Both the position numbers and the translations under genes were made by a program. Under the pieces are notes generated by a model. The model was not told where the DNA came from. It saw only the letters and a list, made by a program, of their open reading frames with translations, and did not search any database. This document shows positions 12,125 to 22,842 of a stretch of 64,000 bases of DNA, in pieces. Every line of letters starts with the position of its first letter. Position 1 is the first letter of the stretch. This stretch comes from Rhizoclosmatium globosum. Lineage: Eukaryota; Chytridiomycota; Chytridiomycetes; Chytridiales; Chytriomycetaceae. The DNA is taken from positions 1-64,000 of the forward strand of contig MCGO01000169.1 of the NCBI GenBank assembly GCA_002104985.1, given 5' to 3'.

Positions 12125-13570
12125 ATGGCACGAATCACGCTCGACTCGCTGCTTTCTACCGCTCTAAACAGACGACGATCGGAAAACCTGCTGAGATCAC
12201 TGGTCATTCAACCACAAGATGCTAAGGACTTTGCTTCAAACGACTACCTGGGTCTGGCCCGCTCAACTCAGCTGCACTGCCGATTCCTTGCTGCTCTAAA
12301 CAGCGAATTGGAATTGAATCTGCAAATAGAAGGGAAAGTGCTGGGTGGAAGCACAGGCTCAAGACTTCTCTCAGGGAACTCTGCAACAGCCGTCAACCTT
12401 GAAGCCTTCCTTGCGCATTTCCACAACGCTGAAACTGCTTTGTTGTTTAATTCGGGCTATGATGCAAATCTGGGCCTGTTTGCTACTTTGCCTCACCCGG
12501 GATCTTCCGTTCTCTACGATGAGTTGGTTCATGCCAGTGTCCATGACGGCCTCCGTCAGTGCCGAAAGGGCGTTGTCATTCAAAAATGGAGGCATAATAA
12601 CGTTGGTCATCTCGAAGAGCTTGTATGGGACCAGGTTGCTCGGATAGAATCAAATGCATCTGTCTATTCACAGTTACCTGGCATCATTGTCGTTGTCGAG
12701 TCTATTTATTCAATGGATGGGGATATCGCTCCGCTCAAACAAATCGTGAATCTGATGGACAAGGTTGGAGAACGGGCGGGCGGCCTGCATTTGATTGTGG
12801 ATGAAGCTCATTCAACTGGAGTTTGTGGACCTCAAGGACGAGGACTCGTCTGTCAGCTTGGACTGGAAGATAGAGTTTTCGCTCGGCTGCATACATTTGG
12901 AAAAGCTGTTGGCGCGCACGGAGGTATATCGTCGTAATCATTTCCCGAATCAACAAGGAAGTCTAAATCTCACCTATTCAGCTGTTGTTCTTGGTTCATC
13001 AACTCTGCGCGAATTTTTAGTGAATTATGCAAGACCGCTTGTGTATTCGACATCTCTTCCAATGCACTCGCTCATTGCTATTCGATGCGCGTATGAATTC
13101 ATGCAAGAAGAAGCAGAAAATGTGAGCAATCAACATATTTGTCATCGATTCGTGTTCCTGACAGATCTCCCTAGCTCCAACTCAAGCTGACACAAACGAT
13201 CAAACACTTTCGTGCACAACTCAAGTTTATCCTACCAAGCGGAATAGAGTCAATCGATTCCCTCACAGCAATTCAAGGAATAATAGTGCCAGGTACTCAT
13301 AAGTTGATTCTTCAATCCAGCTACTTCATTTATTAATAAAAAAATTCAACAGGAAACAAGCGCGTTTCGCAAGTATGCTCATACCTTCAAAGTAAAGGTT
13401 ACGATGTGAGGCCAATTCGTTCACCAACCGTTCCCAAAGGATCAGAACGCCTTCGAATCTGTCTGCATGCTCACAATTCTGTCGATGAGATTACTGGGCT
13501 GATTCGAGAGATTGCAATTGCGTGCACAAACATTCGTGACACTGAGATGGCATCCTTGTCGAAACTATGA
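12125..13570 (+). CDS. AONS-family PLP enzyme (8-amino-7-oxononanoate synthase-like)
   Basis: Alpha-oxoamine synthase family, fold-type I PLP enzyme, condensing an amino acid with an acyl-CoA; in biotin synthesis this is L-alanine plus pimeloyl-CoA. Visible features are FASNDYLGLARS, GGSTGSRLLSGN, LFNSGYDANLG, VVVESIYSMDGDIAPL, the PLP-contacting DEAHSTGVCG, and the Schiff-base lysine in LHTFGKAVGAHGG. Introns follow HGG (acceptor TATTCAG near 12981), EEAEN (near 13121) and the VP before GNKRVSQVC (near 13292). The stop is TGA at 13568. The family also contains KBL and serine palmitoyltransferase; the short length and lack of long extensions favour AONS. It shares a 29-bp divergent promoter with aconitase. 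Confidence 0.85.
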
Positions 13571-13673
13571 TGTTTTCCTATGAATTAAAAATAAATTATA
13601 TCGTCCGTATGTACTTTCTCCCAGTGTTTGTTTGTAATGGCGGTGGTGAAGGAAAAAAGCAAAAACACAACAA

Positions 13674-16165
13674 ATGCTTCAACCTTACAGGAGGCCTTTA
13701 TGCCGCTTCCTGTGCACAGGCTTCCACTATCTCCAGCCACCGATACGGCATCAAACCTGTATGCCGTTTTCGTATCGCAATACCACCTCCATCGCCTCAA
13801 TACCCGTCAACCTTCCAACTCCTGCTGTCACTGCCATCACCGCTCCAACTACAACAATACACAGAACGTCAGCGCTGGACAAGCTATTGAACGATGCATC
13901 ATCAATATCATCAAGCCGGTACTCCTTATACCGGATGTTCCTGAAAGAAAGAGAACAAGGAGTCCAACATTCAACACAAAGCCTTCACATTCTCCTCCAA
14001 ATCGCTGCAGGCCATATACCCACCCCAAAAGCCGACTTCTCAGCTTTTCAAACCCAATGCACCGAGTCATGCAAATCCTGGGACACTCTGATCAACCAGC
14101 TTGGAGGTTTCACTGACCCCGTCTCCTCAAAACCTAGCTATACCACCAAAGAATCCAGTCTCCTGATATCCAACTCCTCTTTCCTCATATCCCTGGATTT
14201 ATCGATCGCATTAACGTTGAGGGACGAAATCGAGGCCAGGGAAAGGATACTCTCACCAACAGACGTTTCATCTCTAATGACGGTTCTATCACGGAAAGGA
14301 CGCGCTCAGAAAGTTGTCGCGTTGTTAAATCTCCAAAAATCTATGCTCGTTATTACTCGGGAATCATATTGGATGGGTAACACCACGTTCAAAGAGTTTC
14401 AACACCGCATTTCTAACGAAATTCTATAGTTATGCAAGCATATCAAATATCTACGAATCGAATGGGGAAGTCACTTGTATGGTACCACCGCATGCTCCAA
14501 GACGAGTCAATTCCCCGGCCTGGAATCCGAATATTTCGATTATTGCTCAAAGGATACTTGTTTACGGGAGATCGGGATCTGGATTTAGCTGTATCGTGTC
14601 TCTTGGAGTATGAGAGGTTGAATAACCTACCGGCGGATATGACAATGTATTCTACGCTCTTGAAACAACTCAATCTAGATTCTCGGAGTAATGATGTGAA
14701 GTGGCTGTTTCACAGGATGTTGGCGTGGAAGCTTGAACCGAGTCTAAAGGCTTGGAATCAGTATATTCTGTCGTTCAAGAAGGATGGCTCTTTTAATGAG
14801 GAGTCGTTATTGCAGAATATGGCTGCTCAGGGATTGGATCCCGATGTTGGAACATATTATTCGTTGATGGAAGTTTATGCAAGTGTCAATGATCTTGCTT
14901 CTGCTGGACGATGTAGTGAGGAGGCGTTGGGCAAAGGATTCATTCTCAGTACACGAATGTGGCATATATTATTGCTCTCGCATCTACGATCTAACGACAT
15001 CAATGGCTTTGATCGCAACTACAATATCTCGCTCTCAGAAATGAACTCGGACCAATATTTCCAGTCACTCTATATGCGTCGTCTAATGGCCACTGGCGAA
15101 GTCCATTCCGCCATGAACACAGCAAAATCTATGCTCTCATCTGGAATATACCCTCGTAGATTCACCTACGATATCTTGATGAAGTCTTTGATTTGCCATG
15201 GCCGGCACGACTATGCCATTAAACTATTTGAGCAGATGCAGCAAGCAGAAGTAATTGGAATTCATAACACGTACCACATGGTCTTGATGACGCAACTGCG
15301 GAACCTTGACTTCTACGAGAATCCAAAGGAGGAGATGGTGCGCATGATTGAGGACACGTTCGCCGATATGAAGTCCATGAAAGTGGTTCCTAGCACGGAT
15401 ACATACAACTCAATCTTGTCAACGCTCGTATCTCTACAGAACTCAAGTCTCGTGTTTCATTTCCTCAAACACTTTGAGTTTCACCCAAACATCATCACAT
15501 ATACTCTCCTCCTGAAATTCATTTCACCGTCAGTGTTACATTCTGACCTGAAACGGCTTGCAGCATCAGCATTTCATGATCATCTTCCAGACGATCCGTT
15601 ACTTGAAAATCCAGCAGCATTTGATCGCATCTTTTTTACAGTCTTGTTCTCTGTTCTCAGCTCATCGAAAAATGCATCGGCTACTCAACAGGACCAGTAC
15701 AACCAGTTTTCTCGGTTTTTTGAGCTTCTGGTTTCGCATAATCACTTGTCACCGGATGTGTTATGCTTCAACAGCCTGATGGCTGGTCACCTGCGTCTCC
15801 AAAATAATAGCGAAGTAATTCGGCTGTACACATTGATGGTTCGTGACTATCGCGTTCGCCCTTCACTGCGAACGTTTACGTCGTTGATCGCTGCTGTTGG
15901 ATCCTCCAAGATGCAAACGATGATGATCCCAATCATCTTGCCAACAAACGAAATTATTGAAATTGAAGCGACGGCGCTTAATATTTATCAGAGTCTTGAG
16001 AGATGTGGAATTCAACCGGATATTGCCCTATTTCGGATATTAGCAAAGATTGTTTGTATGAAGCGGGATGTAGGAGAAGCGAAATGGTTAGTGGATGAAA
16101 TGAGGAGGTTGGATATTGATGAGGATTCATTCGCGTTCAAACGGGTTGCCAGACTCTTAACTTAA
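13674..16165 (+). CDS. Pentatricopeptide-repeat protein, probably mitochondrial
   Basis: Two open segments join through a 53-nt intron (about 14377-14429, GTAACA to CTATAG) that removes the only intervening stop, giving roughly 810 residues. The N terminus is Arg/Tyr/Leu-rich with few acids, as expected of a mitochondrial presequence. From about residue 250 on there are repeated helical pairs of PPR type: DMTMYSTLLKQL, SLKAWNQYILSF, DVGTYYSLMEVY, RFTYDILMKSL, STDTYNSILSTL, NIITYTLLLKF and SLRTFTSLIAAV. PPR proteins bind organelle RNA in a sequence-specific way, so a role in mitochondrial transcript processing or translation is likely. The exact target cannot be told. The start could be slightly upstream or downstream in the first exon. 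Confidence 0.85.
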
Positions 16166-16274
16166 ATTAATGCATGAAATGAGGGGATATGCGATGACGA
16201 CTATTTGTACAGTAAATGCACTTAGAAACTTCTTTTATTTAATACATGATCATAGGGCTGTAGATAGCAATTGT

Positions 16275-16877
16275 TTAAAGCACACGGGTTCCGTGGTGCA
16301 ACACCTCAACGCCCAACAACTTGACAAACTCTCTGACCATAGCCTGGTGGCCTGGCCACGCTGGAGAGGTAACAAGGTTTCCGCTGACAACAGCCTCAGC
16401 AGCACCAACTTCAGCAAACTTACCCCCAACCAACTTGAGCTCCGGAGCGCAGGCAGGGTAACAGGTAGCCTGGACGCCCACCATAACCCCCGCGGCAGTC
16501 AAGATCTGAATTCCATGACAAATACAGGCAACTGGCTTATTGGTCTCGAAAAAGTGCTTGGTCATCTTGATTACATCGTCATTCAAGCGAAGGTATTCAG
16601 GCGCTCTACCGCCCGGCAAGTAGAGCCCCACGTACTCCTCGACATTGACAGCGTCAAAGTCCTTGTTGATGCCAAAGTTGTGGCCGCGGGTCTCAGCGTA
16701 GGTTTGGAAACCAACAAAGTCGTGGACACAGGTGGCAACTGTCTCGCCGGCTTTCTTGTTTGGACAGACGGTGTCGACTTGGAATCCAAAGGCTTCGAGG
16801 GTTTGGAAAGGGACCATTACTTCGTAGTCTTCGCTGAAATCGCCTACGATCATGAGGATCTTGCGTGTGTTGGTCAT
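16275..16877 (-). CDS. DJ-1/PfpI family protein (class I glutamine-amidotransferase-like)
   Basis: Intronless, 200 residues, one flavodoxin-like domain. It opens with [20 protein letters not shown], carries the conserved acidic residue in the first strand-loop, has a [14 protein letters not shown] loop and the nucleophile elbow [11 protein letters not shown] with its cysteine followed by histidine. The C-terminal half ([23 protein letters not shown]) matches the plant YLS5-like and bacterial PfpI/YhbO subgroup more than human PARK7. Members act as glyoxalases, deglycases, proteases or chaperones; the exact activity here cannot be assigned. Confidence 0.9.
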   Translation of the reverse strand: MTNTRKILMIVGDFSEDYEVMVPFQTLEAFGFQVDTVCPNKKAGETVATCVHDFVGFQTYAETRGHNFGINKDFDAVNVEEYVGLYLPGGRAPEYLRLNDDVIKMTKHFFETNKPVACICHGIQILTAAGVMVGVQATCYPACAPELKLVGGKFAEVGAAEAVVSGNLVTSPAWPGHQAMVREFVKLLGVEVLHHGTRVL

Positions 16878-17177
16878 TTTTCACGTGTTTTTTAGGGAGG
16901 AATCACGCCTCCCTTCCATCGCTTCTCAATGTCTGTATTAAGAGAATAATTGATTGCATTCAGAAATGGATGATTCTTTATTTGGTCACTTTGCCTTTTC
17001 TTCCACCTGACAATATTCTCCCCAAACAACAGACGCGTCCAGTCAACTTGAACTGAATAGGTTCTTGGCCCCGTACTAAACATCCTCTTTGTCAGCTTCT
17101 CTGTCGCAATTGCTCGTAGTATACTTGTCCCAGTACAGAAATCGCGCCGTGACTGTAACTTGTGAGCCGTTCGTTTT
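16878..17177. other. Upstream region of the DJ-1-like gene
   Basis: 300 bp with no supported gene. It is AT-rich and presumably holds the promoter of the minus-strand gene ending at 16877. Confidence 0.4.
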
Positions 17178-17399
17178 TTAACTACTCCTTAACACAACCT
17201 CACTCCTATGTGTATCCAAACCTATAGAATACAAACGCTCCCCAATCGTCTTCTTTGCGTGGAAGTTCAAGTGACTCAAAATCAGTCGCGATAGCGCTGT
17301 GGCTTGTGACGTGGTGTTGTGAGTATGGGCCGTTGGTGGTACCGCTTCTTCATCATGATGGTACGGAGGAATCTTCTCTCTGATAACTTCAGCTTCCAT
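17178..17399 (-). CDS. Possible small hypothetical protein (73 codons)
   Basis: An ATG at 17399 opens a frame reading MEAEVIREKIPPYHHDEE, followed by a Thr/His-rich linker and an amphipathic segment, ending at 17178. It lies 68 bp from the divergent start of the HAD-domain gene, a spacing typical of this window's bidirectional promoters. It has no known domain and no visible intron. It may be real, or a chance frame in a 5' flank. Confidence 0.35.
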   Translation of the reverse strand: MEAEVIREKIPPYHHDEEAVPPTAHTHNTTSQATALSRLILSHLNFHAKKTIGERLYSIGLDTHRSEVVLRSS

Positions 17400-17467
17400 T
17401 GAAAGGAAACGTGTTGTCGCGTTGGTTGCAAGTTGTGTTTTTTTTTCGCGTAGTTTGTTGGTCCAGA

Positions 17468-19443
17468 ATGTCATCGTCTGCAATCCCAGGATCGTCAGCA
17501 GCTGGCCCCTCTTCTGGAACCTCTGCCACCACTTCGAGCACACCTCTACTATCATCTACGAACTCCGCGTCTGAAGAGCCCGAGACTGTTCCTCTCAGTT
17601 TCTATCTACCACGCGAATGTGTCACCGATGTACTTGGCGAACTCGTCTTCAACTTGACTTTCCTGTTCGTGTTGCGCAACGTCGGCAAGGCCAACAACAA
17701 AAAGAAATACATCAGCAAACTCGAAGATTACTACTGGTTCCACGAAAATCCCGCTATCTTTAAATCATCGGATCTACGCAAAGGTACCAAGGTTCCTGAC
17801 CAACTGACTTCAAACCGAGAGATTCTGTCACGAGTTCTACACTATTTGTACGGCGATGCACACATGCATAATTTCACCATCAACAGACTGCTCAATCAAG
17901 AGCGAAAGATTTTTGATCTGGAACGCCAAGTAGGAACGTTGGAAGAATCACTCACGGTCCTCAAAGTTGGAGAACCCAAAGTAATTGATCTCTTTCCTTC
18001 TTTTATTTTTAATCCTTTTCGTTTTGTAGAAGCCAGGATTGTTGAGTGGAATGGGAGGCACCTTTGGAAAGGTAATCTTGTTCATTCTTGTCACCTGAGT
18101 ATTCTGTCCTCATTACCTTATCATCTCTTAGTATGCTGGTAAGCAAGCTCAAGGCCAGCCTCCCGACAGCTCTTTGGGAACGACTCTGCCAAAAGCATCC
18201 CATCCTCGGACTTCGCCACCTTCCGATAAATCCAAAAAGAAAAACAAGTTTGCAGATATGTTCAAAGGAAAGGCTCGGGAGTTGCCCCTCGAATCAGGCC
18301 CATCCACGGCTGTGTTCAAAGCCGCACCATCTCACCAGATGTTCAAGTTTGATCGAATGATTGATCGCAAACAACTCTTCTTCACTGTTTCTGAAGTTAG
18401 CACAAATATGACTTCTGAGCATACAAAATTCCTCTCTGCCAGACAAGCTGCTTGGAAGTACTGCGAGCCAGTGTATCAGCGTATCACCAAAAAGAACCCT
18501 TCAAGTAAGTTTGCCCTTTGGACATATCCATGGCTGAATCTGTTTTAGCATTCACTGCCATTGCCAAACTCACCTACCACTCAAACTCATCGGAAGCAAA
18601 CACACTATCACGCCTCCGTCATTGTGAACAGGCTGTTTGGTTTGATGGGAATATTCCTGGAAGCGGATATCGCCTTGTTCCAACTGACTACAATACGTAA
18701 GTACGACAACTTTGCTAAATCCGTTTCTAATCATCTTTTCCCTTTAAGTGCGGATCTTCAATATGTGGACTCAAAACTTGTCGAAACACTGTTCCAAGCC
18801 GAACAATCTGCACTCAAGGATGCCAAGAAAGGAATTTTGCTGCTCGATTTTGATTCCACGATTCTGGTGTCTGAAAGGGAAGTTGGAGATCTCTCTGTAT
18901 ATCCCGACAAAAGGCGACGTGACTACGGGGAAGGAGTTGGTGAAGTGGTGCTTGCTTCGGGATTGATTGATTGGTTGTTGGAAACCTCAAAATACTTCCA
19001 AATCATTGGCGTAACAAGTACTTCAAATGAACGGGCTCAAGGGATCAAAAATGCCTTGAATGTTGAAGCTGGAACAGACGTCATCACTGATGTGTACTCA
19101 ACGTTTTCTCAATATCACTTCATGACAACTGCTGATAAGGTAACACACCCTCGGTGCAAAAGTGTTTTTATGTGTTTGTTGGAATGGCTTCAATACGTTG
19201 TGATTGTGGATGATAATCTCCGTGCAAGAATTCAGCAGCAAGAAGATCGTATTGGAATTGTAAGTCAGCAATCTTCTTTTGTTGTTATACTAATGGATGC
19301 CCTTAAACAGAGTTTTTGGGGAACTATGGGATGTCGATCTTGCTCGAATCACAGCAAGATTGATGTTTTTGCATGTGCGCTACTTCAGTGAAAATCCTAT
19401 CTCATTTGGTGAAAGTTTGAGAAAGTTTGGGAGGGAGGGTTGA
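17468..19443 (+). CDS. Protein of unknown role with a C-terminal HAD-like domain
   Basis: The frame can be joined through six short introns without loss. The Ser/Thr/Ala-rich start (MSSSAIPGSSAAG) leads to a conserved-looking helical domain (about residues 40-165, from LPRECVTDVLGELVFNL to ERQVGTLEESL), a basic low-complexity linker (KSKKKNKFADMFKGKAR) and a second domain. The C-terminal part has HAD signatures: motif I LLLDFDSTILV, motif II-like IGVTSTS, a lysine (TADK) and motif IV VVIVDDN. The last exon must be read in the frame ending FGESLRKFGREG at TGA 19441, later than the longest open frame suggests. The HAD domain suggests phosphohydrolase or phosphotransferase chemistry. I do not recognise the N-terminal domain. 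Confidence 0.7.
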
Positions 19444-20260
19444 ACTTATTGAATTTGAATATCTTTGAATAAATTGCTGTTTTGCTACCAAAAGATCTTT
19501 CTCTCATGTTGCCTGCACAATGTAATGAAAATAAGATAGAGAAGTAGGGCTTTAACAGCTGGCACATTCTGGTATTCCAACTGTTGGTTCAATTAGTCTT
19601 TGGAGTAAAGCAAAACATGGAAACTTAAATTTCATTCTTCCTATCTTCAATCTCAATATAAATACATTGATAACCGAAGTGTTTGTAACCAATATGTGCT
19701 GCCATTGTCACCTCCTTTGCGACGCCAATTAAATGGTCAAACCAATACCAAGCTCTGTCGCACTCAAACAAAGCTTGAAAATGAGCACCAGTATCTTTTG
19801 TTGCACAGATCCTTACACTGAGTTTCCAGATTCCCAAATGACAGGAAACGCAAATTGATTTCCCTGCTCGTGAGTAACAGGGGGTTTAAAAAGCTTTGTT
19901 AGCTTCCCCTGTCAATGCGGAACAGTCTTTTTGAGCCCATGACAACTCTCACCTGCATTGTTGTTGAAGTGAATGTTCAGCCAACTCTAAACTTAATTCC
20001 CTGCAGCACATCAAGCCAAAAGCTTTTCTGACATCAAGCAGATTTGTTTCAGCCTGTTGAGTTCCTTTTGCAAGGCTTGAACTCATTTGCTAAATGAATG
20101 TGGTTAAATATTTAAAAGAGAACTAGTTGCAAACCCAAAATATGTGGCCCTGATTGTGTATGTGCATAGATGTATGCCCTTTGTTGCACAATCTCAAAGT
20201 TGAAATATGGTTTTTGAATAGAGCCTGGAATGGAGCCTCTGTCAATAGTCTTCCCATCAC
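19444..20260. other. Gene-free stretch before the satellite block
   Basis: About 0.8 kb. It holds an AATAAA-type signal just after the HAD gene (19468) and a 70-codon minus-strand frame (19625-19837) with no partner exons or recognised family. The sequence becomes repeat-like towards 20260. Confidence 0.4.
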
Positions 20261-20944
20261 TATCATTTGACGAGTGTCTACAAAACTACTGCAAACACAT
20301 AGAACTCAGTCTTGAATACTAGATTAGGCCAGAAGACACACTATTAAACATGATGGCTAAGTTTCATCTGATTTGGAGCACTTTTGGTGGTCCTCAGAAA
20401 ACACTTATCATTTGACGAGTGTCTACAAAACTACTGCAAACACATAGAACTCAGTCTTGAATACTAGATTAGGCCAGAAGACACACTATTAAACATGATG
20501 GCTAAGTTTCATCTGATTTGGAGCACTTTTGGTGGTCCTCAGAAAACACTTATCATTTGACGAGTGTCTACAAAACTACTGCAAACACATAGAACTCAGT
20601 CTTGAATACTAGATTAGGCCAGAAGACACACTATTAAACATGATGGCTAAGTTTCATCTGATTTGGAGCACTTTTGGTGGTCCTCAGAAAACACTTATCA
20701 TTTGACGAGTGTCTACAAAACTACTGCAAACACATAGAACTCAGTCTTGAATACTAGATTAGGCCAGAAGACACACTATTAAACATGATGGCTAAGTTTC
20801 ATCTGATTTGGAGCACTTTTGGTGGTCCTCAGAAAACACTTATCATTTGACGAGTGTCTACAAAACTACTGCAAACACATAGAACTCAGTCTTGAATACT
20901 AGATTAGGCCAGAAGACACACTATTAAACATGATGGCTAAGTTT
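20261..20944. repeat. Tandem repeat A, 145-bp unit, about 4.7 copies
   Basis: The landmark ATCATTTGACGAGTGTCTAC recurs with a fixed spacing of 145 bases, its C at 20264, 20409, 20554, 20699 and 20844. The later units look identical; only the start of the first differs slightly. Near-perfect identity implies recent amplification or ongoing homogenisation. It has no coding potential. Confidence 0.97.
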
Positions 20945-21262
20945 TGCAATTGAGTAGAGAATACTGGCCCTTGTGTCTGTCACTGCCAAGAGCCACTGCA
21001 GAATACCGCAGTCACTAATCCAAAGTTAAGATCTCGCCCAAAATGAGCCATATTTTCAGAATACATTCTTTGAGTGTATATCAGCTTCCTGCAATTGAGT
21101 AGAGAATACTGGCCCTTGTGTCTGATACTCCAGAGAGCCACTGCGGAATACCGCAGTCTCTAATCCAAAGTTAAGATCTCTCTCAAATTGAGCCAAAGTT
21201 TCAGAATACATTCTTTGAGTGTAGATCAGCTTCCTGCAATTCAGTAGAGAATACTGGTGCTT
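20945..21262. repeat. Tandem repeat B, also 145-bp pitch, about 2.2 diverged copies
   Basis: TGCAATTGAGTAGAGAATAC starts at 20945, 21090 and (with one change) 21235, again exactly 145 bases apart, but the unit is a different sequence from repeat A. Copies differ by several substitutions, so this part is older. It follows repeat A without a gap. Confidence 0.92.
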
Positions 21263-21272
21263 GTGCCATCAT

Positions 21273-21397
21273 GTTTAATATTCTGTCTTATGGCCCAATC
21301 TAGCTTCCAAGGTTGAGTTGTTGTAAGTTTTTTAGACACTCGTCAAATGATAAGTGTTTTCTGAGGACCACCAAAAGTACTCCAAATCATATTTCAT
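21273..21397. repeat. Inverted, diverged copy of the repeat A unit
   Basis: Read on the minus strand this segment matches the repeat A unit (GGAGTACTTTTGGTGGTCCT, ACACTTATCATTTGACGAGT, TATTAAACATGATGGC) with scattered substitutions. With the forward copies at 20261-20944 it could form a long stem, as in foldback elements. Confidence 0.88.
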
Positions 21398-21470
21398 TGT
21401 CTGCCTTGAAAAGTGTTTATTTATCAGCTGATCTCAAAAGAGTGAAAACGCTGGAGGAAATACTTTGACC

Positions 21471-22553
21471 CTATTGCAAAGCCTTTTGAAGTCTAAAGCC
21501 TGGTCCAGTTGGCTCAGAAGTCAAAGAAGTAAGTCCGTTGATTGGTTCAGAGGTGAGTCGAGACGATTGAGGACCGAGCTTGGCTGGCTTTCTACCAGCC
21601 TTGAGGTCATCAAGAATCTTGATGGTTGCCTCTGGAGTCAAGTCTTCCTGTATTAAGTTTTAATATGTGTGAAAAAAAGAGCAGCCTGAAACATACGTAA
21701 TAGTCGTCATTAACAGCAATCACTGGCGCGTTAGAACAGGCACCAGCACACTCAACCTCCACCAAAGTGAAAAGCTTGTCAGCAGTGGTCTCTCCAACCT
21801 TGATTCCCAAGTGCTTTTCAACAGTTTCAACAATAGCAGTGGAGTTGCAGAGTTGGCATGGAGTGGTGGTACAGACTTGAAGGAAGTACTTTCCGACTGG
21901 CTCACTACAAAAAGATAGAATTAGTTAATCGGTAATAGTTTCATAGTTTCATAGTTTTGGAGTTGGAATTTCGCATCTGTGTAGACGATCCGATCAAATG
22001 TCCTATCGAGGGGTTGATGAAACGACGTATGGCCCGTCCAAAACTTCAATATCCGTTCTTAGGACCCATCCAACTCAATATTTCACACGAGTTCCGTTAG
22101 TGGGGAACAGGGGCTTCGCATAATCGCATCTTAAGTCTCATAAACCCAAGGATCACGCACCGGTTGTACATGGTGTAGAAAGTCGCAACTTCGTAGACTC
22201 TCATAGGAGGCATCTCGAGCATCTTGGCAACGTGGTTCATGACCGAGATGGAGGTGAAGCCGTTCTGTCTCTGGCCGAGGTCAAGGAGGGGAATGACTGC
22301 ACCCTTCTTGTACTGTGGTGGGTATTTTGCAATGATTTCAGCAGCTCTTTTCGAGTTTTCAGCGTTGAATTCGAAGGGAATCGATTCGTTGTTTTCTGGA
22401 GTGTTTCGGTGCTGCGAAAACGGGGGTCAGGCGATACTGTGTTTAAAGGCGATGGACACGCACCAAGAACACGTGGTCAGAGAACCGAGGCGCAGATGTC
22501 TGGAAGGATCGCGCGAGTGGCGCAGCGGGGCGGAGGAGCGAACGGGCAAACAT
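21471..22553 (-). CDS. NDUFV2: NADH:ubiquinone oxidoreductase 24-kDa subunit (NDUFV2)
   Basis: Complex I N-module subunit carrying the [2Fe-2S] cluster N1a. Start at 22553 gives a clear presequence ([17 protein letters not shown]). After an intron comes [15 protein letters not shown] and the thioredoxin-like fold ([35 protein letters not shown]). Cluster ligands are in CTTTPCQLC and [12 protein letters not shown]. The C terminus is extended by about 20 residues rich in Ser/Thr and ends [11 protein letters not shown] at TAG 21471. At least three introns are present, including one between MYNR and [12 protein letters not shown] whose donor lies near 22160. A 3' satellite lies 73 bp downstream. 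Confidence 0.95.
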
Positions 22554-22842
22554 TCGAGGCGTGTGGGTGGTGGTTGGTGGTTTGCAAGAAAACGAAAACA
22601 ACCTGTTCTACTCATCCATTATTACTGCAACCCTGCGCTGAACCACGGAAGCTGGAGGATTCATCGAAAATAGGTTTCTTATTTAACTTATAATCTAAAT
22701 AATTGGTCCTTGCTATTTCTTTCGTTTGATTGGAGAAGGCTGCCCGAACTTTCGTGCACCAAAGAATCGCTTCTTCTTTCTGATTTCATATTTAAAGCCA
22801 CATGAACTCTCACATTCTTGTTATTTGTGCATTTATTTCATT

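Noticed and set aside
14426..14432. Stop codon splitting the PPR gene into two genes
   Set aside because: The TAG is the last part of an intron acceptor (CTATAG) with a matching GTAACA donor, so one gene is intact.
19625..19837. 70-codon minus-strand frame with aromatic-rich composition
   Set aside because: No flanking exons or homology recognised; it might be a gene remnant, but support is too weak to call.
20261..20944. CRISPR-like array
   Set aside because: The 145-bp units are fully identical with no unique spacers; this is an ordinary tandem satellite in a eukaryotic genome.
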